From Meloidogyne chitwoodi (taxonomy: Eukaryota; Nematoda; Chromadorea; Rhabditida; Meloidogynidae): a stretch of DNA of 64,000 nt. Numbering within the stretch: the first letter of the stretch is position 1; each line of letters begins with the position of its first letter. The position numbers were made by a program, and so were the translations under genes. The notes beneath the pieces were generated by a model. It was given only the letters and a program-made list of their open reading frames with translations. It was not told the origin of the DNA and did not search any database. The stretch lies in contig JACZZP010000004.1 in NCBI GenBank assembly GCA_015183035.1, positions 2,108,001-2,172,000 on the forward strand. Direction: 5' to 3'. Positions 1 to 18,352 of this stretch are shown piece by piece.

Positions 1-2150
1 TTTAAAAGGGTTAATTTTGCTTTATAATAATAGTCCATATTTTAGCAAAATTCTCTATAAATTTTTAAGCATTGTTAAATATATCTATAGAGTACTCATA
101 TTATTAGTATATTTTGTTTTAGTCCTAATCCTATCAAAATTTAATTTTTTTAAATTTATTTATATATTTTATTATTTCCCCAAACAATTTCAAAAATTAA
201 ATATCACCTACATATCTTCTCTTTTTTTTAAATTAAAGATTTTATTAAAATAAATAAATATTTATTTATTTTTATTTAATAAAGGGAATGCTTTTATTTT
301 TTTTAAATATTAATTTTATTTTATAATTAATTAATTTATTTTTTAAATTAAATAAATTATTAATTTTTGTTTAAATATTCTGTGCGTAAAAAATAATAAT
401 AATTAATTTATTCAACTTTAAAAATGTGTTAAAAAATAATATTTATTTTTTTAACACATTTTTCCTTTTTTTATTTTTTAAAAAAATATTTAAAAAAAAA
501 ATATTTTTTAAAAAAAGTTAATAAATAATTTTCCTTCTCATATTTTGAGTAAAGTAATTTGTCAATTTTTTATTCCTTTTTCTCTTATAAAATTCAAAAT
601 AACCGTCAAAAGCAATTTGAGTGAGTTAAAAATTTATTAAATAATTTAATTTATTTAATTTATTCAGTCAGTCAGTAATATTACCCTCTAAGTTTTTTTT
701 ATTTTTTTAAGATTTTTTTTCAATCTTTTTCTCTTTTTCCAATTTAATTTTATTTTTTCAACCTTTTCTACTTAGTACTCAATTTTTTTTATTTTTATTT
801 TTTCTAATAAAATTCTTCAAACTTTTTTTGGTTAAATATTTTGAGTCTCTCTAATCAAGTAAAAGAAATAATAAAATAAAATAAAAAATATTTTTTTATT
901 TTATTTCTTTTATTTAATTTTCAACAAATAAAAATATATATCTCCTCTTCTTTTGTGTGTTTCTTTGTTTTAATTTTTTTTTATTTTTTAAAATAATTTT
1001 AAATAAAAAATACTAAAAATAATTATTAAAACTTACTTAAATTTAATTTAATTAATTTTAAATAATTTTTAAAATTAATATAGAAATACTTTTTATATAT
1101 TTTTTTAAATTACAAATGTAAAATAATAATTTATTAATTTATTAACATTTTATTAACTCAAAAAAAATTAATTTTAATTAAAAAAAATATTTTTTTTAAT
1201 TTATTTTTAAATTATTTATTATTTGTTTTATGCTAATTTATTTACTTTTTGCGCAATCCTTTTTTTCATTCTTTTTTATTCCACTAATATTATTTTCTTT
1301 TCTTTTTAATTTTTTTAAATTTATTTTATCTAAGACTTACTTCAATATAAATATATAAATATATACACCTAACGCCCACTCAAATATCTTCGGTGGCACT
1401 TTTTTATTTTTTCGGTGAAATAAAGAAGAAGAGGGGAGCAAAAGCATCATTTACTTAAAGCTGAGCATTATTTATATTTTATTCTTCTCCACATTTCTTT
1501 CTTTTTTTTTTTATTTTATTTTTTGACCGACTTTAAAAAAACGTATCGAATTTTATTTAGCACTCCACCCATTCCCTTCTTTTTATTTATTTTCTTTACA
1601 CTTAATTTTGGGTCCTTTTTTTGGGAAGGATTACCTTTTTTAAATAAAAAACCTCTCTCTAAATATTTTTTAAATAAAATTGTTCGGAAGCCCATCCTCT
1701 TTAAAAAACACATTTTCCCATTTTTACTGCCAACTGTAGAGTAAATAAAAATATTTTTTTAATTTAAATTCTCTTTTTTAATGAACAAATAAAATAAATA
1801 AATATTTATATTTTTTTTAAAGTTTTATTTTAATTAATTTCTTTTATTATAATTTCTTCTATTTTATTTCCTTATTTTTTTATTATAAAGAAAAAAAATT
1901 TAAATATTTTTTTAAAATAAAAAAAAAATAAAAAAATTAATACATTATTATAACTACTATAATTTATTATTTTATCATAAAGAAAATGTTTAAAAAGAAA
2001 ATAATTATTTTTATTTTTAAAAATTTATTTTAAAAATTAACTCTAATTTTACTATTTAATTTAAAAAAATAATATTAGGTATTAATTATTTAATAAAAAT
2101 TAAAAAATATTATATTTAATTAACTATCTTTTAATTATTTTAAAAATAAA
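1..2150. other. AT-rich 5' flank, possible promoter of the first PKC exon
   Basis: No coding exon is visible. Most of the stretch is A/T runs. The least simple part, about 1365-1740, contains CGCCCACTC, TTCGGTGGC and a purine-rich AAGAAGAAGAGGGGAGC. It lies 0.4-0.8 kb upstream of the candidate first exon at 2151, so it is the best place for a promoter. This rests only on composition and position. Confidence 0.3.
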
Positions 2151-2424
2151 ATGTTAAATAATCAAAATAATAATTCTTCAATAAAAACAACTTTTAATAC
2201 CCCAAAAACATCAATTACTTCATTAGATTTACCTGGGGGAACTACTAGAATTCGTTCAAATTCTTGTAGTGGTTTACCTCAAAATAATCAACAACAATCA
2301 AAAATTGGTTTTATTGGTGATTCTGAATTAAAATATTCTAATTTTGCTTTAAATAAATTTCCTAATGCAAAAGATCCAGTTTTGGAATCTAATTTGGCTA
2401 TTCGTAAAATATCACAGGCTTTTG
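2151..2424 (+). CDS. Candidate alternative first exon (a) of the PKC-2-like gene
   Basis: An open frame from ATG 2151 encodes a Ser/Asn/Gln-rich start followed by a less simple stretch (KIGFIGDSELKYSNFALNKF, then NLAIRKISQAF). A donor G|GTGAGA follows position 2424. The exon is 274 nt, leaving one base over, which is the phase needed to join the shared PKC exon at 7604 (G + CT = Ala, giving ISQAF-A-QRIEGKAF). No known domain was recognised. C. elegans pkc-2 has several amino-terminal variants, so an alternative start exon is plausible. The assignment to PKC rests on phase, strand and position. It could instead be a separate small gene with unseen further exons. Confidence 0.5.
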
Positions 2425-4709
2425 GTGAGATTATTATTTTTTTTTAATTTTTCTGAGTTATTTTTAAATATTTTTAAAATATTAAAAATTACAATTCTCT
2501 CATAATTTAATTTTTTTTTAATTAAAAAAATTAAAACTCACTCTGAAGGCTATTTATTTAATTAGGCATTTTTGTAAACTTTTTTTAATTAATTATTTAT
2601 TTTTAAAATTTATTTAATATTTAAAAAATAAAATAAAATATTTAGAAAATTAAGTAGAGAAACAATAAAATATTTGAAATTAATTTTGTTTTTTTCTAAT
2701 TAAATTAAAATAAATATTTAAATATATTTTTAATTAAATAAAATAAATGTTTTTTTTACTAAAAAACATTTAAAAATTTATTTTTTATTTTAAAATAATT
2801 TTTAAATTTTTTGCATTTTTATTTTAAATATGTAATTGCTATTTTTGGCAATTTCCGTTCTTAATAATATTTTAAAAAATTTATTTTATTTTTATTGGTA
2901 TTCACACGAATATTTTTATTTTATTTATTTTAATATTTATTTATTTTTTAAATAATATTTTTATTTTTTATTTTCCCTATACTGACTGACTGAATTTATT
3001 ATTATTATTTTATTTAAATTTAAAATCATCATTTTATTTTATTTTTTAAAGGCAAATAAATAATAAAAAATATTTAAATAAAATTAAATAAAGGTTTTTT
3101 TTATTAAAAAAAAGAAAAAGAAATTGAAGAGAGAATGAAGAGAGAATTTATATTTATTTAATTTTCTTTTTCTTTCTTTAAATTTCCTGTTCCTTTTTTC
3201 AGTAATTTTTATTTAAACTTTATTTTAAATTTAAAGCTTTTTCAATTGACCTTAAATTATATTTAAAAAAAAATAAAAGATTTTGTTATATTTTATTTAT
3301 TTTTTTTTAACAAATTGCCCAAACAAACAAATACTTTCTTTAAAATATTTTTTTTAAAAGAATTGTTTTATTTTTAAAAATTATGTAAAAAAGTGAAAAA
3401 AAAATATGCAACAAAATTTTTATTTTTTTTTACATTTTATATTATTAAAAAATTTTTTTTTAATAATAATGTTAATTATTTTAAGAAATTAAAAATAATA
3501 TTTTTTAATAAATTATACCTATTTTTCTTTTAATTTTATAAAAAATAAAATATTAATACTATTTAATTTCAAAATCTCTAATTTTTACTAATTTTTCTAG
3601 AAAATTATTTTTTTTATTTAATAAAAATTATAAAATATTTAACTCCAAAAAAATATTATTTTATTATAATAATAAAGTAAAGAGATTATTTAAATATTAA
3701 AAAAGAATTTAAATATTTAATTATTTTTTTATTGATCTTTGGACTTTTTTTTTTTAATTTTATGTATTTTATATTTAATTAAAAATAAATAAATTAATTA
3801 ATATTTAATATTTGGTTTTATTAAATAATTATCTTCTCTCAGAGTTTATTTATTTAAATATCTCCAAATTATTCCAATATATTTTAGGTGTGGAATAAGT
3901 GGGAGTGTTTATATTAAAATAAATTGGAACATCAACTATATTTATTAATTTAATTTTTATTAATATTTTGGCCTAAAATTGGAATATTATTATTTTTTAT
4001 TAAATTTTAACAAAAATATTTTAAAAAATGGATTAAATAATATTCAGCTGCGCAAGCTTTAGAAATAAAAAAGAAGTGTTGTTTATTTATTTTATTTTTT
4101 ATTTTCTTGTCAATCCCCCTATATTGAATGTCACTTTTTGTTTGTCCTTTAAACAATTTCTGATTCAGTGATTTTGCTGTACTTTTTCTTTTTTATTAAA
4201 TCCTCTTCTCAGTGTTCCCTTCGTCCCAAATATTCACATTTCTCGCCTCTTCCAAACACTCCAAAACCCTTTTTTCTTCTTTTTTACTCTTCCATTCATT
4301 TTCTATTCAATTTATTTTTATCCCCCCAAACATTGACTAAAAATAAATAAATCTTTTTTATTCACCAAATTTTTTGACAACAAAATAATCATCCCACACA
4401 ATATATATTATTGTGGTCAAGTTGTTCCATAAAAAAAAAAAAGTTTAAAAAAGTCAAAAAAATATTATCAACAAACAACTTTTTTTTTCCTCTTCTTTTC
4501 TCTTTCTCAATTCTTATAATAATTGCCGTCACCAAACACACAAAACAACTTGATAACAAAAAAAACTTGTCTAAAATAAATGAATATAATTATTCAAAAC
4601 CAGCCACACATTATTAATATTAAATATAATCTTTTCCCCAACAAAATCATTTATAATAAATATACAAAAAAAAATCTCTATCGTCAAATAAATTAATAAA
4701 ATAAAATAA
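2425..4709. other. Intron/intergenic AT-rich DNA with a small inverted repeat
   Basis: No exon was found. A short imperfect inverted repeat lies at about 3869-3988: ATTCCAATATATTTTAGG at one end and CCTAAAATTGGAAT at the other. A related sequence in reverse orientation occurs near 5943-5968 (ATTCCAATTTTTAGGCC). The 4090-4420 part is pyrimidine-rich and more complex, and could be a promoter for the exon starting at 4710. Confidence 0.3.
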
Positions 4710-5298
4710 ATGTGTAGTAATAATATCTCTTCTTCTTCTATTAATGAAATGGCCGTAACCACCACACAACCTTCTTCTTCCCCTTCTTCTTTAAATAATT
4801 TTATTTCTTCAAATCAATCAGAAAATAATCAAATTAAATTAAATATAAATAATTATTCTCCTAAAATTAAAAAAAAATCTGCTTTAAAACTGCCTTCTTC
4901 TAATTTAACTCGAAGAAAGTCTACAACAGAGGATGATTTTAGTGAACGTTCTCCAAGAAAAGTTAGCTTCTTTCATTCATTAAAATATCATTATACACCT
5001 CAAGAAGAAGGAAATAATTTAAATAATAATTTATTAAAAATTGAACAAATTTATAATGGAATAGAAGATGAAGATAATGAACAAAAAATGGATAATAATG
5101 AAGAAAAAGAAGAAAATTGTTCTAAAGAAATTGTTCAAGAAATAGAAATTCCTTTAAAACCTGATTCTATTGCTTTTGCCCGTTCTCAAAGAAGGCACGA
5201 ATCACAAAAAGCATTACGTGAAAGAAAACAACGAAGAAATAAATGTATTAGATTGATGGGACCTTTAGTGTTTTTTTGGAATAATCGAGGGAAAAAGA
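4710..5298 (+). CDS. Candidate alternative first exon (b) of the PKC-2-like gene, with a PP1-docking-like motif
   Basis: A 196-codon open frame from ATG 4710 ends at the donor AAG A|GTAAGA after 5298. Its 589 nt leave one base over, so it joins the shared exon at 7604 in frame (A + CT = Thr, giving RGKK-T-QRIEGKAF). The product is hydrophilic: a Ser-rich start, KIKKKSALKLPSS, a basic RRKST site, RSPRKVSFFHSLKYHY, an acidic stretch, and a basic Arg-rich region (ARSQRRHESQKALRERKQRR). RKVSFF fits the [RK]-V-[ST]-F docking motif of protein phosphatase 1. No catalytic domain is present in this exon. It may be an amino-terminal PKC variant, or the first exon of an unrelated gene. If unspliced, the frame runs to a stop at 5351. 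Confidence 0.5.
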
Positions 5299-5493
5299 GT
5301 AAGAAATTAAATAATTTTAAAAAATATTCTAATAAACTCTCCTATTTTTAATAAAAACAAAACTCATTCCAATCTCTTCCCCAAATAAATATATTAATAT
5401 TTAATTAATATCTTCTAACTCTAAAATAATTTATTAAAATATTATTTGATAATAATTCATTCAAAATTAGGTAAAAATATTTATTTTTAAATA

Positions 5494-5747
5494 GAGTTGA
5501 GCGCTTTTTTGTATTCCGGGATTAAATAATTCTCTTCAGAGCCCCAGTGATAAAGGCCACTCTCTCATGTGATAAAGACGCAGAAATTGTGTACAGTTCT
5601 GGAAAAGAGCAGGTCATTTGACGTTTCTCTGACCTCAACTATCCACTGGTCAGTTTTTCTGCGTCTTTATCAGACGAGAGAGTAGCCTTTATCACAGGAG
5701 CACTGAAGAGAATTGTATAATCCCGGAATACAGAAAAGCGCTCAACT
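5494..5747. mobile_element. Foldback MITE, about 253 bp
   Basis: The two ends are inverted copies of each other: GTTGAGCGCTTTT.TGTATTCC at the left matches the reverse complement of the right end. The similarity continues inward through CTCTTCAG, GATAAAGGC and GATAAAGACGCAG for about 110 bp per arm. The direct repeat TTTATTTTTAAATA lies at 5480-5493 and 5747-5760, touching both ends, and looks like a target duplication although it is AT-rich. No coding capacity is seen. The element sits in a 5' intron or promoter of the PKC gene. Confidence 0.75.
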
Positions 5748-5760
5748 TTATTTTTAAATA

Positions 5761-7275
5761 TAATGCTTTAAAAGTGTTCATAACATTAAATTAACTATTG
5801 TGACCATTCTGAAAAAAATTGTTTGTCTTTGAATTATTTTTTTCTAAAAAATGGTCAAAGGTACCTAGAAGCGTCTAAAGCTTATAAAAAAATATTTTAT
5901 AATTTTTTATTTAATTAAAAATATTTTTTAATTACAAGGTTTAATATTCCAATTTTTAGGCCAAAATAATTTATTTCTTTTTTCTTCTAATGTTGCGCAC
6001 GTCATTATCACATAAATAAATATATTTTCTCAAAAATCTATTTTTACTCTCTCAAATATTTCAAAAAATAAATAAAAAGAAATGTCACAACCAGTCAATA
6101 AATTCACGTAATTATTGATCTGTTCCTTTTCCCAAATTTTTACTATTTCCGATATATTCACGCACACACGCACCTTTTTTTTTTTAATAATTTTAATCTC
6201 TTCGTTTAACTATCTTTTTTTAAAACCATTTTTTCTTTCTTTACTCTCAATTCTTAATTAATTAATTATATTTATATGTTTGGCATTATAGCCTCCCCAT
6301 CATCATCTCATCGGCTGTCAATTAAGAGGAGAGAGGGAAGAATACATTTTTGTTTGTTCAACCGATTTATGCATGTCTTCTCCCCTAAATTTTAAATTTT
6401 TATATTTACATCTCTTTTTTCTATTGTCATTTATTTAATTTTTTTAAAAATATGGCCATGACTATCTCATCATTTTTCAGTCACAAATTGGCCAAAAAAT
6501 GAGAGTAAAGTCAGAGTATAACGGTTAACTCTTCTATCTTTTTTTTCTTCATTTTTTACTTCTTTTCACAACATTTTTTACATTCTTTTTCATTTTCCGG
6601 TTGTTCCTTTTCCTTTACCCGTTTTGTTCCCTTCGCTCTACTGATAGACCACATTGCCAAATAATTGCTTTTCCCAAAAGGTCAATTCGTTGCTTCTCTT
6701 TTTTTAAACATTAAATAAAGCAAAAAAACTTTAAATTTTGTTAAATGGTTAAATCGATAGATTTTTAAATTTTATTAGTATATATCTAAACATATTTTTT
6801 TATTTTTACCACACAAAAAAAAAACAAATAGATTAATTAAATTTATTTTTATATTTTTTACTTTTTTAGGGAAGCCTAAAAATTATAAAATTGGAAAAAA
6901 AACTCTTTTTTTATTTAAAAAAATATATATTTTACTACATTTTGAACAAAAAATGAGATTAAATTTAATTTAAAAATATTATTAAATTATTTTTAAAAAA
7001 ATCAAAGCATTTCCTAATTCAATTTTAATTAAATAATTAATCTAAGGCATTCCAAAATTAATTTAAAAAATATTTTTAAATTCAATCTATTATTTATTTT
7101 TATTTTTAGCCTTTATTTTATTTTTTATTTTTAATATTTATAAATAAGTAATTCCTCTCATTATTATATTTTTTTTCAATTATTTTTTGAAATTAAATTA
7201 TTATTATTTTTAAAAAATAAATTAACCCCAACTCTCTTTTAAAATTTAATTTTAATAAAATAATAATAATATAAA
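5761..7275. promoter_or_regulatory. Probable 5' flank/promoter region of the third PKC first exon
   Basis: No exon is visible. The part from about 5990 to 6720 is distinctly less AT-rich than its surroundings and contains short non-simple stretches such as GCCTCCCCATCATCATCTCATCGGCTGTC and a GA-rich block. It ends about 550 bp before ATG 7276. The call is by composition and position only; individual factor sites were not assigned. Confidence 0.3.
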
Positions 7276-13789
<6,514 letters not shown>

Positions 13790-16700
13790 TTTTTAAATAA
13801 AATATAAATTTAAGAGCTTAAAAATAATTAATTAAAATAAATAAATAAATTTAAAAAAGCTCATTTTATTTAAAAAAACTTTTTTTTTAATTTTTGCCAT
13901 TTTATTAACCCTTTGCTTTGTTTTTTTAAATAATATTATTTTTATAAAAAACATTTTTAGATTAAAGAATAAAAAATAATAATTTTATTTATTTTTATAT
14001 AGCTATTTACTTTAAAAAATAAAATAAACACCTTTCTCTAATAAAATAATAATAAAAATGTGCCAAAAGATATTTATATATTTATTTTTGCAAATAAATA
14101 CCTATATTTAATTTCTCTCTCTACAGTAATATTATTAATTATTATTTTTTAATAATTATTTATTTAATAATATTTTGCTAAATATATTATTAAATTAATT
14201 ATTTTATATTAGAGTTATATTTAATTAATTTATTTATTTATTAATTTATTTTTTGGTTTGGCTAAATTTTAATATTTAAAAATTAATATCTTTTAATTAA
14301 AAATTACAATTTGTCCCAATTTTATTTTAATAATTATTTCTTTTTTTTAAGAAAGATTTAAATTTAAAAATAAAAAACAAATATTTTTATATATTTAGCA
14401 CTTGTATAATTTTAAATAATTTAATTAAAATTAATTAATTAATATTTTCGTTCTCAAATTAAAATAATTTAAATATTTTTTTTCTAAAATTTAATATTTT
14501 TTTTTCTAAAATTCCTCAAATAATTATTTTATTTTACTCAATTTATTTTTCTTCTATTTCTAAAAATAAACCTCTTCTTTTCCTTTCTTTAAGCCTCTAG
14601 GTACACTCTCAATTTTCTTTAAAAAATTTTTTCCTTTTTTTATTTCGAACAGAATTTTATTTTTATTTTATTTTTAGAGAAAGGTATAAATAAGCAATTA
14701 GTAAAAGAATATATTTATTTATTTATTTATAGGCATTTCTTTCTTTTTTTTTAACTTTGAAAAAAAAAATTAAAAAAAAATTTGAATATTTACTAAAATG
14801 TGTTTATTTATTAGAATTTTATTTATTTAATTTTATTTTTTAAATTAGTTAATTAACTTTATTAAATTAACAAAAAAATATTCTTCCTCTTTTTTTGTTA
14901 TTTTTTGCTTTTTAAGTGTTAATGTCCGCAAGTTTTTATCCGCAAATTATAAAAAATAAATTATTTATTTATTTTAAAGGCTTAAAATTAAATAATTATT
15001 GTGTAAAATAAATTAAATATATTTATTTTATTTTCTATTTTAAAAAGACTCTTTTATTTTTTAATATTTTTTCCTCAAATTCATTTTTATTAGAGAGTGC
15101 CTTATTATTAGAATAAAATAAAAAAATATTTTTTTATTTATTTATTTTTATTTTTTTAGTTTTTTAATTTTTTAAAAAAATATTTTTATTTATTTTACTG
15201 AAAAATTATCATTAATTTTATATTATAATTTTACTCATATTTTAATTATTTTTTAATTTTTTTAATATTTTTTCTCACAAAATAATAGTTTATTTTTTTA
15301 AATAAAAATTAAAGAGTTTTAATATTAATTAATTAATTAATTTATTTATTTATTTATTTATTTTCTCTTCTTTTTATTTTTATTTTATTAAAACAACTAC
15401 CCCCAAAATACAATAATATTTTATTTTTTTAAAAAAACCCTTCATTCATTCATTCATTTTTTATTTAACTATAAAAGAAGAAAAGAAAAGAATTGTTTGG
15501 ATTATATTATTTTCTCTCTTCTTTTTATTTTACCCTTTTATTCCTTTTATTTCCGGGAGAGGTTTTTTTGTTTTATTCCTTTGGGGAATTAAAGACGCGG
15601 CATTTCTGAAGAAAAAATAAATAAAAAAAAAATATATTGGCCCTCTGATATTAGAAAAAAATATATTTTTTTATTTATTAAAAATGACCCAAAAAAATAA
15701 AAAAAAAATATATTTTTTAAAGTGAACGTATTTATGCCTAAAAAATACTTTATTTTCTTAAACCTTTTTTTCTTTCCTCTCAAAGCTTTTTTTCTAATTA
15801 ACACATTTTTGGGAGAGTAAAATATTTTTTCTTTTTGTCTTTTATTTTAACACCACACAGATTGTTCTCTCTTAAAGAGTTTTTTTTTAAATCACTCAAA
15901 AATATTTTTTTCTTTTTTTTTTTAATTTATTGTCAGAGGTAAAGCTTTTCTTTTATTTTATTTTTTTATTTCTTTGTTTAATATTTTCCTTTAGGCTGAA
16001 ACACAGAAAATAAAAAAAGAAAATGTCGGTAAAACAAATTGACAGTTTTAAATTATTTTTTATTTTTTAAATAAAGTTTTTTTATCTCCCCAATTATTTA
16101 AAATGAATAAAAAAAAAGAAATAATTATTTTTTTAGAGAAAAGTCAACAAATGTCATAGAGAAAGTTGTGTATTTATTTATTTATTTATTGTTTTTCTCT
16201 TAAATCCTCTTAATCTTTTTTTAATTTATAAATGATTTTTTATTTTTTTAATTTAATTGTTTGTTTCATCAAATAAATTAAAAAATAAAGATTTTTTTAC
16301 CTTTTGTTTTAATAAATAAATAAATTAATTAATTAATTAATCCTTTAAATCACACTTTTCTTTTCTTTTCTTTTTATCTCTTCTCAATAATCACACTTTT
16401 TTTAAATTTATCAGACATTTTTATTTTTTGTTTTTGTCTCATAATTAAGTTCAAAACTCATTTAAAATTAATTTTTAAATTTATTTAAATTTATGTATTT
16501 AAATTTAATTAAAATTTAATAAAATAATTTTATTTATTAATAAATTAATTAAATAATTATTTTTAAAAATTTCTGACACTTTCTTTTTTATTTTATTAAT
16601 TTATCTCATCTCTCTCTAAGACTTTTTATTTAATATTTTATTTTTTCCTTTTTATTTTTTTGTTCTGTTACCTTTAAAGAAATTTTTTTTTAATTTCTTT

Positions 16701-17932
16701 AAAAATTTTTTTAAATTTTTTTGTCTCATAAATATTACAATTTATTCAAAATTTAATTATTTGTTAATTAAAAAATAAAAAATAAATCAATTACTTCATT
16801 TTATTAAAATAAATTTATTTCCTTATTTATTTTAATTTTGTCTCGTCTTCCATTAAAGATAATATAATTAAATAAATATTTAGAAAAAAAAAATTTTTTG
16901 CAAACAATTTTATAATCCTCTACTATTTTAATTAATTTATTTATATTTTCAGCTGTATATATTTACACTTTTTTAATTTTATTTTAAATTTTTTTTAAAT
17001 AATTTATAAAAATAATTTTAATATCTAAATATATTAAAAAAAATAAAAAAATAATTATTAATTTTTTAAATTAATAATTATTTAATCTAATTATATTTAC
17101 TTTATTCTCTCCTTATTTTTAATAATTATTAATTAAATAAATTAATTAAATTAATCAGTCCAATCGAAATTAAAATAAAAGTTAAAAAATAAATAAAATT
17201 TATAATTTTATTTATTTTTATTAATTAATTACCTTAAAATAACCTTTTTTACCTATTTTATTTAAAAATAAATATTTTAATAAATAATCAAACTTTAATT
17301 ATTTATTAAAACTTTTTTATTCTAATAATTTTTATTTTTATCAGTAAAAATCCAAAAAATATTATTTATTCTATTAATTATTAATTAATTAATTAATTAA
17401 TAATTAATTAATTATTAATTAATTAATTATTAATTAATTAATTTATTTATTTATTTAAAAATCTTAAAAGTAACTTTTTCGTTTTTTTTCTGATTTTTGT
17501 TCTAATTATTTATTTATTTAAATATTTAAATGTTCTCTTAGCTTTTAACTCTTTTCTGGCCTTTTAGCTCATTTCTCACGCAATCCATCACACCTTTTTT
17601 TTTATTTATTTTCCCTTTCATATTTCATTTCTCAGTTTTTTTTTTAAATTTTCTAAAAATTCTTAAAAATTATTAATTTTTCTTTTTAAAATATTTTTCT
17701 ATTTATTATAGTTTTTGCTTTTGAAAAATTAATTAAAATTTAAATAAATTTTAAAAATATTATTTAACTCAAAATTAAGATGATTTATTAATAAATTAAA
17801 TAAATTAAAATATAAATTATTTTCTTTTATTGCTTATTCCCTAACATAATGTTTAATTATCTCTTTTGTTCTCTCCTTTTTTTACTTAAAAAAAGAATTA
17901 AAAATATTAATATTTAATATATTAAAGTACTT

Positions 17933-17963
<31 letters not shown>

Positions 17964-18352
17964 TAATATTAATATATTTTTTTTAAAGTCATTTTATTTA
18001 TTTATTTCCTTTAATACGTTCTTCCTCTTTTTAATTAGTTTTTTTTTTTATTTATTTTTGCTTTTTCTAAGAATTAATATTATTTATTTAATGTCTGATT
18101 ATTAAAATGAAGTAATTATTTTACACAAAATTATTTTTAAAATTAATTTTAAAAATAATTTTTTTAAATAAATTCTTTTAATAATCTTAAAATATTAAAA
18201 ACTAATTTTTATTATTTTTTATTTTTTATTTTTCCTTTAAGATCAATTAATTAAATAATTAAATAAATATTTAAATTTTAGGCAAATAAATAAAATTTAA
18301 AAAATAATTTTAAATTTTATTTCAATTAATTAATAAAATAAATTTTAAAAAA
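13790..18352. other. Gene-poor AT-rich intergenic region
   Basis: No exon with recognisable protein similarity was found on either strand. The stretch is dominated by A/T runs and by TTAA, TTTA and TTAAT simple repeats, with TTTATT runs near 15339-15362 and 17931-17962. The 15470-15960 part is somewhat more complex and could be part of the receptor gene's upstream control region. Confidence 0.5.
17372..17457. repeat. (TTAATTAA)n simple repeat
   Basis: About 80 bp consists almost only of TTAA and AATT units, passing at the end into a TTTA run. It is self-complementary and could form a hairpin. No function is suggested. Confidence 0.9.

Noticed and set aside
1516..1744. Open frames on both strands in the 5' flank
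   Set aside because: They consist of Lys/Phe low-complexity sequence from AT-rich DNA, with no similarity and no neighbouring exons.
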